Part shown: one piece after another, positions 43,767 through 52,330 of the stretch
How the letters are laid out: each line of letters opens with the position of its first letter
Position numbering within the stretch: position 1 is the first letter of the stretch
DNA from: Nereida sp. MMG025
GTDB lineage: Bacteria > Pseudomonadota > Alphaproteobacteria > Rhodobacterales > Rhodobacteraceae
Length of the DNA stretch: 64,000 bases
Assembly: GCF_021654165.1 (NCBI RefSeq)
Contig: NZ_JAKFZN010000005.1
Coordinates: 1-64,000, forward strand
Reading direction: 5' to 3'
Position numbers and translations under genes: made by a program
The notes under the pieces: generated by a model
Seen by the model: the letters and a program-made list of their open reading frames with translations, nothing else
What the model was told of the DNA's origin: nothing
The model's database searches: none

Positions 43767-44468
43767 ATGGCAAGATGCACAGCACCAGTAAATGGACACC
43801 GAACTGCGAGTGGCGCAGCAAACTGTCCGGCATGTCGGGGTGGGTACCGAGGCTTTAGATCGTACTCTTCGCCGTATTCGTCTCCGTCCTATCCCAGCTC
43901 AGGATATATCAGTGGTGGCCGCAGCAGCGGGGGAGGTTCCAGTTCTGGCCGCAGTAGACCAAGTTGGTCTCCCTCAGGATCTACTGTGACATACACCACA
44001 GCTGAGGTGCGAGCACTTACGCCGGTCCGCCGCAGTGTCGAGACGCGAACGCCTCCGCCGGATCCGCGTGACGTGTTCCTTTGCCACGCGTGGGATGATC
44101 GGGCAGGGGCCGCTAAGCAATTGCACGATTTGCTTGAATCGCTGGATGTCTCGGTCTGGTTTAGCGAGAAAGACGTCCTTCTTGGTTCAACATTGCTCCG
44201 CGAAATCGACAAAGGCTTAGCGAAATCGCGGGTTGGGGTCGTGCTTGTGACACCGGCGCTGTTGGAGCGTCTGCGCGGGGAAGGGATTGCTGACAAGGAA
44301 TTGTCTGTTCTTCTGGCCACCGACTTGCTCGTGCCGGTTGTGCACGACACCACCTATGAAGCGCTTCGCAATGTCAGCCCTATGCTTGCTTCTAGAAGCG
44401 GTCTGAGCACCGCGGAAGGGGCCATGACGGACGTGGCTGCTAAGCTCGCCGAATTAGTCAGTCTCTAG
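43767..44468 (+). CDS. TIR-domain protein with zinc-finger-like N-terminus
   Basis: The 233-residue protein has a TIR domain at about 101-205: RDVFLCHAWDDRAGAAKQLH, then SVWFSEKDVLLGSTLLREID and SRVGVVLVTPALLERLRGEG, with the likely catalytic Glu at 178 (ADKELS). TIR domains of this kind hydrolyse NAD+ in bacterial defence. The N-terminus has C4, H11, C20 and C23 (CxA...HxxA...CPAC), a possible metal knuckle, and a Ser/Gly-rich linker (35-75). Weak ribosome site. It lies 84 bases ahead of the Argonaute operon and could feed it or be separate. Confidence 0.82.
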   Translation: MARCTAPVNGHRTASGAANCPACRGGYRGFRSYSSPYSSPSYPSSGYISGGRSSGGGSSSGRSRPSWSPSGSTVTYTTAEVRALTPVRRSVETRTPPPDPRDVFLCHAWDDRAGAAKQLHDLLESLDVSVWFSEKDVLLGSTLLREIDKGLAKSRVGVVLVTPALLERLRGEGIADKELSVLLATDLLVPVVHDTTYEALRNVSPMLASRSGLSTAEGAMTDVAAKLAELVSL

Positions 44469-44552
44469 TGTAGGTTTGGCTCACTTGAGATGTTCGTGTT
44501 GTGTTCTTACGTTGTGCTTAACAAAATTTGACAACTTGGCGGTGAGGCGACC

Positions 44553-45968
44553 ATGAAACAACTGGAGATTGAAAACCAACTGCGCGATGTCGTCAGTCGC
44601 CTGATTGCTCAGGTTGAGTTAGCGACATCTCAAGGACGGACGGATATCAACTTGGCACTTGAAGATGCGTTCATACCCATCTTGAAGTCCGTTTTTAACT
44701 TACCCCATCTGATCAATCTTAACCGCAAGAGAAAGAACTACCCAGGCATCGACCTTGGAGATGATCATGATCGAGTAGCATTCCAGATCACATCCACAGT
44801 GACGTTGGACAAGGTAAAGGGCACGCTTGAACAGTTCATGGAGCGTCAATACTTCAACACCTTTGACGAGGTGTTCGTAATGATGCTTGTGAAGAAACAA
44901 GCTTCCTACAGTCAAACGTCCGTCAATTCTGTCTTGGACGAACGGTTCGCTTTTAACGTAAAAAAGCACGTTATCGATCTCGGCGATGTCCTCGGCATGG
45001 TGACAGGACTTCGCTTGGCGGCACAAGAACGTGTCCTCGCCGATTTCAAGCAAATCTTGGGTGACGTGGACGCTTACTTGAGCTTCAATGAAGAGAACGT
45101 GGAGGCACCGGCAACACTTACCTCCAACTTGCAGGAAATTGAACTCCCAACGGACGTGTATATTGGGGAGTTGTCGATAGATGAAAAGGTAGTCACCGCG
45201 CGAGCAAAGAAAGAGCTGGGTTACCGTGGGCGTGCCAGATCCACCAAAGCAATCGTTAAGATGGCGCTATTGCTAGAAGGGATGGATACCGACTCTTGGG
45301 TTTTTCATGATGGGAGGCTGTTCTCGTTCCGCGATCCGGACACTTCCGGTCTTTCAAGCATACTTGACGAAGGCACTATCGAAACGCTTTCTGCAGGCGA
45401 TTTGATCGATTCAGGTCAAATAGACAACATCAACATAATGAAGCAGTTGTTGTTTGCTGAGACGCACGAGCGTCTTAGTTCATGCAATGTGAAACTACAT
45501 CCTAAGGACCGGTTTTTCTATTTCTGTTCAAATAGCGAGGAACCCACTACCCGATATGAGTCATGGGTTGGGAAAAAGACCGCAACGCGCCGAGTCTATG
45601 AAGTCAAGTACCAGAAGAAAGACCCTTCGAAGGTCGCGCATCACAAGCACTTTTCGTTTGAGTTGAGTTTTGTGGATATTAGCGGCACCTGGTTCGCTCA
45701 AATCCGGCCGAGCTGGTACTTTTCGTACAATGGGCACACGCGGTCGAATTGGCATGATGACTTACTATCACAGCAGAAAAGGTTGGAATTAAACGCCTCC
45801 GTTCGGAACATGGTCCGCTTCACCGCTTTCTACCTGGCAAATCTACCGGATGAGGCGAGCGTAGGCCTCGACTTTAGATCTCTTATTGTCTTCAGCAATG
45901 ACGACGATGAGCCAAATGAAGATGAAGCGGAATTGTTCGAAGATACCGAAGAGGAGACGGCAGCATGA
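44553..45968 (+). CDS. SMEK-domain/APAZ protein, partner of a short Argonaute
   Basis: The 471-residue protein pairs with the short Argonaute, which it overlaps by 4 bases. The N-terminal ~170 residues resemble the SMEK domain: RTDINLALEDAFIPILKSVF, NYPGIDLGDDHDR (62-74) and VAFQITS (75-81). A restriction-nuclease-like reading is possible, but the usual ExK is absent (QIT instead), so activity is open. The C-terminal part fits APAZ: WVFHDGRLFSF, HPKDRFFYF, KHFSFELSFVDISGTWFAQ and the ending in which RLELNASVRNMVRFTAFYLA resembles the Arg-Leu-Glu-x-Asn pattern. APAZ regions bind short Argonautes. No clear membrane segment. An acidic tail ends the protein. Confidence 0.8.
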   Translation: MKQLEIENQLRDVVSRLIAQVELATSQGRTDINLALEDAFIPILKSVFNLPHLINLNRKRKNYPGIDLGDDHDRVAFQITSTVTLDKVKGTLEQFMERQYFNTFDEVFVMMLVKKQASYSQTSVNSVLDERFAFNVKKHVIDLGDVLGMVTGLRLAAQERVLADFKQILGDVDAYLSFNEENVEAPATLTSNLQEIELPTDVYIGELSIDEKVVTARAKKELGYRGRARSTKAIVKMALLLEGMDTDSWVFHDGRLFSFRDPDTSGLSSILDEGTIETLSAGDLIDSGQIDNINIMKQLLFAETHERLSSCNVKLHPKDRFFYFCSNSEEPTTRYESWVGKKTATRRVYEVKYQKKDPSKVAHHKHFSFELSFVDISGTWFAQIRPSWYFSYNGHTRSNWHDDLLSQQKRLELNASVRNMVRFTAFYLANLPDEASVGLDFRSLIVFSNDDDEPNEDEAELFEDTEEETAA

Positions 45969-47377
45969 AGCTCATCACATTGAAAGAGCCGCTGCTTGAG
46001 TTCGGCACCGGAACGCACATCTGTCCTCGGACGGGAATCGAACACATGGGTGTCTACGACACGCGTGACGAGCTTAGGAGAACAGAACTGCGGATTGGTG
46101 TTGTCGGTCGGGGTGAAGGAGTCGACCTTCTCGACGACTGGCTGGTCAAATGCAGAAGTGGGATCGAACGCAAGACAAAGTCCAATCTACTGAATCTGTT
46201 TCGCGGTTTCGGCGGGATTAATCAGGATTATGGCTTCTTAACCCGATTGATTAATTCACCCCAGTACACCAGGACACTAAAGAAATCGGACGTAAGCGAA
46301 ATCGTGAAGTTGCCTTCACGTGAAGAGCGCGTCGATAGGTCTGTCGAACTCTACTATGAGCAAGTGCGGTTCCTCGCTGAAAACCGCTCAGTTGATGTGA
46401 TCGTATGCGTCGTTCCTAACGAGATGTTCGATTCGATCACCAGCGCAGCGCAAACGGACAAGAAAGATACAGACGATGACCTTGAGCACAACTTCCGGCG
46501 GCAACTTAAAGCTCGATGCATGCATCTTGGCACTCCGCTTCAGCTTGTTCGAGAAAAGACGATTCTGATCACCAAGCAGTCGGGTGAGCAGCAAGATCCT
46601 GCAACGAAGGCTTGGAATTTCTGCACTGCCCTTTACTACAAAGGCAACAAGACTATTCCTTGGCGGCTGGTTGAAGATACTGCTAAACCACGGACCTGCT
46701 ACATTGGTATCGGGTTCTATCGTAGCCGTGACGGTGAGACTATTTCATCAAGTTTAGCCCAGGTCTTCGATGAATTTGGCCACGGTATTATCCTACGCGG
46801 CACACCGGTATCTATCGACAAGTCGGACCGCCGTCCGTATCTCAACGAAGACCAAGCTTACGATCTTTTGAGCGAGGCACTCGAGGAATATGATCGCGCC
46901 CTTGAGCACATGCCAGCTCGAATTGTCGTCCACAAGTCCAGCCATTTTCGAGATGGCGAACGAAGTGGGTTCCTTCGGGCGATCGACGACAAGGGCATAA
47001 GGTCGAAAGACTTCGTTACCATAACTGGAACAGATATTCGCTTATTCGGGGATGGCGACTACCCTCCCAAACGAGGAACACTGCTTACGGTAGCGGAGAA
47101 CGAAGGCATCCTCTACACACGCGGAACCATCGACTATTACAAGACCTATCCCGGCTCCTACGTACCAAACCCGTTAAAGATCACCGTTTACGAACAGGAC
47201 GCGTCGCTTGAGGCGCTTTGCGAAGAAATCTTAGGCCTCACGAAAATGAACTGGAACAACACCCAGATGGATGGCCGGTTGCCGATCACATTGGAGTGCG
47301 CCAGCAAGATCGGTGATATCATGAAGTACGTTGGCGAGCGGGAAAAGCCTCAGGTCAGCTATAGCTACTACATGTAA
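45965..47377 (+). CDS. Short prokaryotic Argonaute (MID-PIWI), predicted inactive
   Basis: The 470-residue protein fits a short Argonaute lacking N and PAZ domains. The MID domain has HNFRRQLKARCMHLGTPLQL (about 175-194), which should bind the guide 5' end. The PIWI domain starts near TCYIGIGFYRSRDG (244-257) and includes ARIVVHKSSHFRDGE (318-332); the C-terminus is YSYYM. The first catalytic Asp is Gly (IGIG) and the HxxD-like position has Ser, so the tetrad is lost, as in other short Argonautes. It would sense foreign nucleic acid and activate the SMEK-APAZ partner. The 4-base overlap (ATGA) gives coupled expression. Confidence 0.88.
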   Translation: MKLITLKEPLLEFGTGTHICPRTGIEHMGVYDTRDELRRTELRIGVVGRGEGVDLLDDWLVKCRSGIERKTKSNLLNLFRGFGGINQDYGFLTRLINSPQYTRTLKKSDVSEIVKLPSREERVDRSVELYYEQVRFLAENRSVDVIVCVVPNEMFDSITSAAQTDKKDTDDDLEHNFRRQLKARCMHLGTPLQLVREKTILITKQSGEQQDPATKAWNFCTALYYKGNKTIPWRLVEDTAKPRTCYIGIGFYRSRDGETISSSLAQVFDEFGHGIILRGTPVSIDKSDRRPYLNEDQAYDLLSEALEEYDRALEHMPARIVVHKSSHFRDGERSGFLRAIDDKGIRSKDFVTITGTDIRLFGDGDYPPKRGTLLTVAENEGILYTRGTIDYYKTYPGSYVPNPLKITVYEQDASLEALCEEILGLTKMNWNNTQMDGRLPITLECASKIGDIMKYVGEREKPQVSYSYYM

Positions 47378-47412
47378 GAAAAGCAGACACTTCTGCATCT
47401 TTGAGGACATCC

Positions 47413-48804
47413 ATGCCGACGCGCATAAGCAAAGCCAGATTTGACGAGTTTACGTTTGGATTTCGTGGCTCAGGTGAACAAGATAGTTGGAATGAAGTGG
47501 CATATTGGTCGACCCACGAAGGCGACGCAATTGCTGCCCTTTTCTATGTTGAAAAAGCGGATTCCTATTTGGGTTTGCTGTGCCTCCGGAACGATCAGCA
47601 ACGATTTCTCCCACATGGGCCACTGGTCCCGTTTCGAACTCTGCGAGAGGGCGAAGTGTCGATTTGCCAGAAGCTGAAGGAAATAGAAGATCGAGAGACT
47701 GAACTAACTTGCCCGGCCGGTGACGGTAAACCAGGTGTTGATCTCTTTGCTTCTGATCATGACGGCAAATTAAGTCCAGTTTTCGTAAACATTCGAGACA
47801 CGCTACACTCACAGGCAGCTCGACAACAACTGCAGGAAATCGCGCATTGGTTTATTGACGGAGACGGTAATTTTGTCCGTGACTTTCAAACTGCGGGTAC
47901 TGACGCCCGGCTTTGGGAGTTGTACTTGTTCCGTGTGTTTCATGCTCTGGATATGAAGGTTGATCAGAGTATAGCGATCCCCGACTTCGCGTTGGAGCTG
48001 CACGATCAGAAGGTTTTTGTCGAAGCTGTGACCGCAAACGCCAGTGGCAACGAAGCTGTTGACTTGATGGCTGGTCCAACTCCACCACCGGATGACTTCT
48101 GGAAGTTTGTTGAAAATGATATGCCCATCATTTTTGGATCCCCGCTCTATTCAAAGATGAAGAAGCAGTACTGGGAGAAGGACGCAGTCAGGGGCCATCC
48201 GTTCGCTATTGCAATAGCCGATTTTCATGCTCCCGGTTCTATGACTTGGTCTCATACAGCGCTATCCATCTATCTTTTTGGAACTAGCGTTGAGAGGGTA
48301 TTGGGCCCTGACGGGCAAGCCGTTGCAATACCGAAGCCACTTCAAACTCATACAAGGGATGAAAAATCAATTCCTTCAAATTTTTTTGCGCAGCCTGAAG
48401 CTGAAAATGTCTCGGCAGTAATTTTCTCAAACGCTGGTACCAAGGCAAAGTTTTCTAGAATGGGCACGCTTGCTGGATTTGGAGACCCAACAGTGGCAGT
48501 TAGGCGCATTGGCACCCTTTCAAATCCGGAGCCAGGAGCACTTGAGGGAATTCCGTTCGATGTGAACATTGAAAACGGAGAGTACTTTGAGAATTGGGCC
48601 GATGAACTTGAGATCTACCACAACCCCAATGCTCTCATCTCATGGCCTGGCGAAGATTTACTCCCGGCGGCAACTCATTTCCGACAAGAAGGCGATGATC
48701 TAGTTTGGAGAGGGGCACCGTTTCGAGTTTTAAATTCCATCACGCAGGTTAAGTCAGAGCCCCCTTTTCCAACTTCGGACAAAATCTCGGCGGGGAGCAA
48801 GTAA
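47413..48804 (+). CDS. Unknown protein, possible PD-(D/E)XK-type nuclease
   Basis: The 463-residue protein follows the short Argonaute after 35 bases. I do not recognise a family. A stretch WELYLFRVFHALDMKVDQSI, then AIPDFALELHDQKVFVEAVTAN has the look of a restriction-endonuclease fold (PDF, then a ExV variant), but no clean ExK is present. There is a later AVIFSNAGTKAKFSRMGTLA region that may bind nucleotide or be structural. No membrane segment. GAGGACAT precedes the ATG at 47413. Position suggests a link to the Argonaute operon but it may be independent. Confidence 0.6.
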   Translation: MPTRISKARFDEFTFGFRGSGEQDSWNEVAYWSTHEGDAIAALFYVEKADSYLGLLCLRNDQQRFLPHGPLVPFRTLREGEVSICQKLKEIEDRETELTCPAGDGKPGVDLFASDHDGKLSPVFVNIRDTLHSQAARQQLQEIAHWFIDGDGNFVRDFQTAGTDARLWELYLFRVFHALDMKVDQSIAIPDFALELHDQKVFVEAVTANASGNEAVDLMAGPTPPPDDFWKFVENDMPIIFGSPLYSKMKKQYWEKDAVRGHPFAIAIADFHAPGSMTWSHTALSIYLFGTSVERVLGPDGQAVAIPKPLQTHTRDEKSIPSNFFAQPEAENVSAVIFSNAGTKAKFSRMGTLAGFGDPTVAVRRIGTLSNPEPGALEGIPFDVNIENGEYFENWADELEIYHNPNALISWPGEDLLPAATHFRQEGDDLVWRGAPFRVLNSITQVKSEPPFPTSDKISAGSK

Positions 48805-48873
48805 TGGTAAAATCAGTGGTCTAAACCCTCATGGCATGGGATCATCAATCAAGCGATCAAAAAGCGAGATCTT

Positions 48874-50379
48874 ATGACACGGAGCAAAGGTACAAAGATC
48901 TCGATCGTAGTCCCCAGCATTGAGCAATTGGACGATGAGGGCATGCGTGCGATTGCGCCGCTAAGAGATGGTCGGTGGAGCGAACAGACTAAGTCGATCC
49001 TGGCCAAGTTTGGTACTCAGATGCTCAGTCTTAATCGAAGTTGGGCGGCAACTTGGACTGGTTGGACCTGCCCGTGTTGTGGACGGAGCAAGCCTCAGAT
49101 TGCTCGTTTAGCATCGAGCGGAACAGTACTGTGTCATCTTGAGCAACGTCATGATCATCTCGAAGAATTTCTCAAACGTCGATTTTCGGCGGTGGACCTT
49201 CAAGGTGATGAACGCGACCATCGGATTCAAATCAGTCACGCCGAAGCTGCCTTGCGGCCATTGGTTGAACGGTTTGAGCGGACTTTGATCTGTGTGGACT
49301 GTAACTTGTCCGATGGGCGAGTTAAGCTGGCCTTGCGTGACGAGGTCGATAGCCATTTCACGTTTACCCCGAGCGAGATCGCAGAATTCATCACCGTGAG
49401 CGATAATCACCTCCATGAAGTGAATATTACCACAGCACACTCGCTATGGGTCGATGCACAAGAGGATTTTTACGACCGAATAGATTTCGTCAAACGGATG
49501 GCGAAAAGAATTGCGAAGGGTCGCCACAAGCGAGAAATTGCACTTGGACAGAAACTCCACCGCCAAGTCCAAACAAGAGATGTGGTCTATCAACTATGTG
49601 CGGAGCAACTACCCAGCATTCATAGCTTACATCTTGGCGAGATAATTGACTCACGTTCTGTTGCGAGAGGCGGTTTAGGCGAAACGCTTCAGCGTTCCAA
49701 AAAGCACGGAGGAGGACCCCCGACAGACGCAGAATTTGCAGCAATCAATGCAGCGCAAGCGTCTACGAACAGGCACTGGCGGGAAGCAGGGGAAGCGTGG
49801 GCTTGTCCTTGTTGTGAAAGAGCAAAGCGCGAGATTTGCCGTCGGTCCAATCGCGGGGCATGGACTGCCAGAATCCATTCGTTTGAAGAACTGGAATTTG
49901 AAACTGACACTGAACAGCTCTCGATGCGAAGGCAAAACGGTGCAGGAGATATCGTCATTTCTGCTCCAAGACGCGAACTCATTTGCCAGGACTGTCGGGG
50001 CATCGTTAGCCAGTTTCGCCAGCGAAGCGCAGATTTAGATGCACGGGTCTTGAGTTTAGAGGATCTGCGCATCCTCGTAGCGTGTTCCACCAAGAACGCG
50101 GCTCACGACATCGACTCTGAACGTGTCGAAGAGATGATTGTAGATAGGTCTGCATTCTTGGATGCGATTGACGAGTTTGAAGCACACCAGCGTCTGGTGA
50201 CTGCTACGTGGATTGAATACTTGAAACTGACGAAGTCAGGTCTCTCCGATGCGCAAGCGCGCGATTTGATTGGCTTTGAACTGGCAAAAGCCCGCGACTG
50301 GGATGTCGACGATGGTGAAGATTTTGTGGATTGGTTGCTGGACGAAGCCGAACGTCTGAGTGCAAAAAGGAGGAAGTGA
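48874..50379 (+). CDS. Protein with two Zn-ribbon/HNH-like modules, unknown function
   Basis: The 501-residue protein carries two similar modules. The first has WTCPCCGRSK (C66, C68, C69), LCHLEQRHDHL (H88, H93, H95) and LICVDCNLSDGR (C140, C143, N144), an order reminiscent of HNH nucleases. The second has AWACPCCERAK (about 311-314) and ELICQDCRG (371-374) but no matching His cluster, so only the first could be catalytic. The remainder is helical and acidic. No membrane part or signal is seen. It lies 69 bases after the unknown 463-residue protein and may belong to the same defence set. This would be worth a structure prediction. Confidence 0.6.
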   Translation: MTRSKGTKISIVVPSIEQLDDEGMRAIAPLRDGRWSEQTKSILAKFGTQMLSLNRSWAATWTGWTCPCCGRSKPQIARLASSGTVLCHLEQRHDHLEEFLKRRFSAVDLQGDERDHRIQISHAEAALRPLVERFERTLICVDCNLSDGRVKLALRDEVDSHFTFTPSEIAEFITVSDNHLHEVNITTAHSLWVDAQEDFYDRIDFVKRMAKRIAKGRHKREIALGQKLHRQVQTRDVVYQLCAEQLPSIHSLHLGEIIDSRSVARGGLGETLQRSKKHGGGPPTDAEFAAINAAQASTNRHWREAGEAWACPCCERAKREICRRSNRGAWTARIHSFEELEFETDTEQLSMRRQNGAGDIVISAPRRELICQDCRGIVSQFRQRSADLDARVLSLEDLRILVACSTKNAAHDIDSERVEEMIVDRSAFLDAIDEFEAHQRLVTATWIEYLKLTKSGLSDAQARDLIGFELAKARDWDVDDGEDFVDWLLDEAERLSAKRRK

Positions 50380-50479
50380 AAGAGGCGGGCTCGTGGGTAT
50401 CTGTCCACTTCTATAGGATCGAAATATTCGAACATATGGATAAAAACTGAGCATACGGGATCAGAGAGAGAAAAGCCAA

Positions 50480-51151
50480 ATGACAAAGCAGGGCATCGAG
50501 GTTTTCCGGGATTTGACGATCCACTCGGATCAGGTCCCACTAAGTGCAATTCGGATGGCTATGCTTGACGTCCAAGATAAAGCTTGGTCGCACGGTGAAG
50601 AACAGGAAGAAACCTTGCGAAAGTATGCTGTTGGAACGGATCGTGAAGATGTTCTTGTATTCATCTACGAAGGGGAAGAATTGCCAAAGGCCGCAATTAC
50701 CTTGTGGGAGCGAAATCAAGCTTATTGTGCAACGAATATTGTTCCCGCTGAGTCTGGTCAGCTGACAGTCCGGGAGTATAACGCTCTACTTTGTAACTTC
50801 GTCAATTCCGTTGTTGATCGCAGCAATGTGCGTGATGCACTGAAACTCGATCTCACGGATGAAGTTCGGGGCCTCAGTATCTGGACTAGCGAACAGGCAG
50901 CACTCGCTCTAGGCCGTTTCTCAAGCCTCGCGAATAAGAGCACAACGAACTCTCATCCAAATGACCTGCAAAGATGGGAAGAGTTCGTAATTTTTGCACA
51001 TCAAAGCGCTAAGAACTTGCCTGTTGATATACTGATGCAATGGTTGATTGAAATTGATGGATGGGATGAGCGCTCAGCAAACAAACTGGCTATCAACTAC
51101 GAGCAGGGTATTTCCTTGCTGGCGACTTACGATGCGGCCTTGAGAGGCTGA
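50480..51151 (+). CDS. Unknown protein coupled to a PIN-domain protein
   Basis: The 223-residue protein is soluble, acidic and helical (KLDLTDEVRGLSIWTSEQAA, LQRWEEFVIFAHQSAK), with no recognised domain. Four bases separate its stop from the PIN gene, so the two form an operon. That order, a smaller acidic protein followed by a PIN nuclease, recalls an antitoxin-toxin or sensor-effector pair, though the size is large for an antitoxin. GAGAGAG lies upstream of the ATG. I cannot name a function. Confidence 0.6.
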   Translation: MTKQGIEVFRDLTIHSDQVPLSAIRMAMLDVQDKAWSHGEEQEETLRKYAVGTDREDVLVFIYEGEELPKAAITLWERNQAYCATNIVPAESGQLTVREYNALLCNFVNSVVDRSNVRDALKLDLTDEVRGLSIWTSEQAALALGRFSSLANKSTTNSHPNDLQRWEEFVIFAHQSAKNLPVDILMQWLIEIDGWDERSANKLAINYEQGISLLATYDAALRG

Positions 51152-51155
51152 ACTG

Positions 51156-51854
51156 TTGATATTCGACAGCCTCGAGGAACTTGCCGAAGGCGGTGTACCG
51201 GTGTTCTTCCCTGATACCTGCATCCTATTGGATATTTTGCGATCTCCTAGACGAGAAAATGTGGATGCAGCCGCGATATTGGCGGCGACAGCAATTCGCA
51301 ATGCTGTTGTACAGGATGGTACTGTTGGATGTGTGGTGCCGGAACAAGTGAGATTAGAACTGGCTGAAAACCTTCCAAAGGTGCGCGACGATACAGATTC
51401 TGCACTAAGGAAACTGGTTACGGAAATGAAGCGCATCGACGCCTGGTCTGTGGCGCTTGGTCAGCCAAGCCAAACCGTCGTCGACCATTTCAGGGCAGGT
51501 GTCCCGACAGCCGAACAAATTATGTCAGATATCGTACAAGCCTCTCTTTCGCATGCGACCACACCAGATATTACAAACCGTGGGTTCACTCGGATGATGC
51601 AAAAGCGAACACCGGCAAAGTTAGGCAAAGACTCTACCAAGGACTGTGTCGTCGTCGAAAGCTATCTTGAAGTCGCAGGCTCGTTGCGCGCCCTCGGGCA
51701 CACATCTGATATTGTGTTTGCCTCATCGAATGTAAGTGACTTTGTTTCTGGTGCACCTAAGAAACTGAACACCGACATTTCAACTGAGTTCAACGCATTG
51801 GGTGTTCGCTATGGCCGCGCCCTACACGAGGCAAAACATCTACTCAATCTGTGA
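51156..51854 (+). CDS. PIN-domain ribonuclease-like protein
   Basis: The 232-residue protein fits a PIN-domain (DUF4935-like) fold: VFFPDTCILLDILRSPRREN near residue 20 (D20), KDSTKDCVVVESYLEVAG (acidic residues of the centre) and IVFASSNVSDFVSG toward the end. PIN proteins are metal-dependent RNases used in toxin-antitoxin and other defence pairs. The start is a TTG at 51156 with GAGAGG upstream; no ATG fits. It directly follows the 223-residue protein. Larger than a VapC toxin (about 130), so likely a longer PIN subfamily. Confidence 0.75.
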   Translation: MIFDSLEELAEGGVPVFFPDTCILLDILRSPRRENVDAAAILAATAIRNAVVQDGTVGCVVPEQVRLELAENLPKVRDDTDSALRKLVTEMKRIDAWSVALGQPSQTVVDHFRAGVPTAEQIMSDIVQASLSHATTPDITNRGFTRMMQKRTPAKLGKDSTKDCVVVESYLEVAGSLRALGHTSDIVFASSNVSDFVSGAPKKLNTDISTEFNALGVRYGRALHEAKHLLNL

Positions 51855-51956
51855 CCACGTATAGCAAACTCCGCGCTCTAAGCGGCGCAAGTTGATGAAT
51901 GCTGTGTGATCAAGATGTTGCATGAAGGACTTCTGTTGAGGTGTCCTGCCGGTCCA

Positions 51957-52232
51957 TCACGGCATTCGAACCAGCAAAATCCAGCCCGATGAGCGGTAAC
52001 GATAATGGGACCCATTATCGCCAAGGCGTCTGTCGAGCCCCTGAAGCCTTATGTCTGTTGTGGGTGACAAGGCCACGGGGAACACCAAGCAGACTTTCTG
52101 ACCTATTCTTGCCTGCTCGATGGCAAACTTGACCTCTTCGATGGTGAAGGAGGGCTGCCTTCTGTGCACAATACGGTGGCATGTCGCGCACAAATGGACC
52201 AAATCCCTGATTGTGTCGACTATCGCCACCAA
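51957..52232 (-). pseudogene. Remnant of an HNH endonuclease gene
   Basis: On the minus strand, DLVHLCATCHRIVHRRQPSF then TIEEVKFAIEQARIG is typical of the C-terminal half of an HNH endonuclease (CATCHR, the second Cys pair and His), but the upstream half with the DH motif is missing. The frame runs into unrelated sequence after about 30 residues (past 52080). The rest of the 476-base gap (51855-52330) holds no supported gene. I read it as a truncated copy left by a past rearrangement. Confidence 0.55.
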
Positions 52233-52330
52233 TCTGCGTGGTTATCTTTAATTTGGCCAATCAAAGAACTCATGCAATTATTGAACGCAGATTTCAAAGT
52301 ATTGATTGCCATAAAGAGGGATTGAATTTC

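Noticed and set aside
44553-45968. Calling the Argonaute partner a SPARTA or SPARDA effector
   Set aside because: The N-terminus is neither TIR nor clearly DREN-like; I only report SMEK-type with APAZ-like C-terminus.
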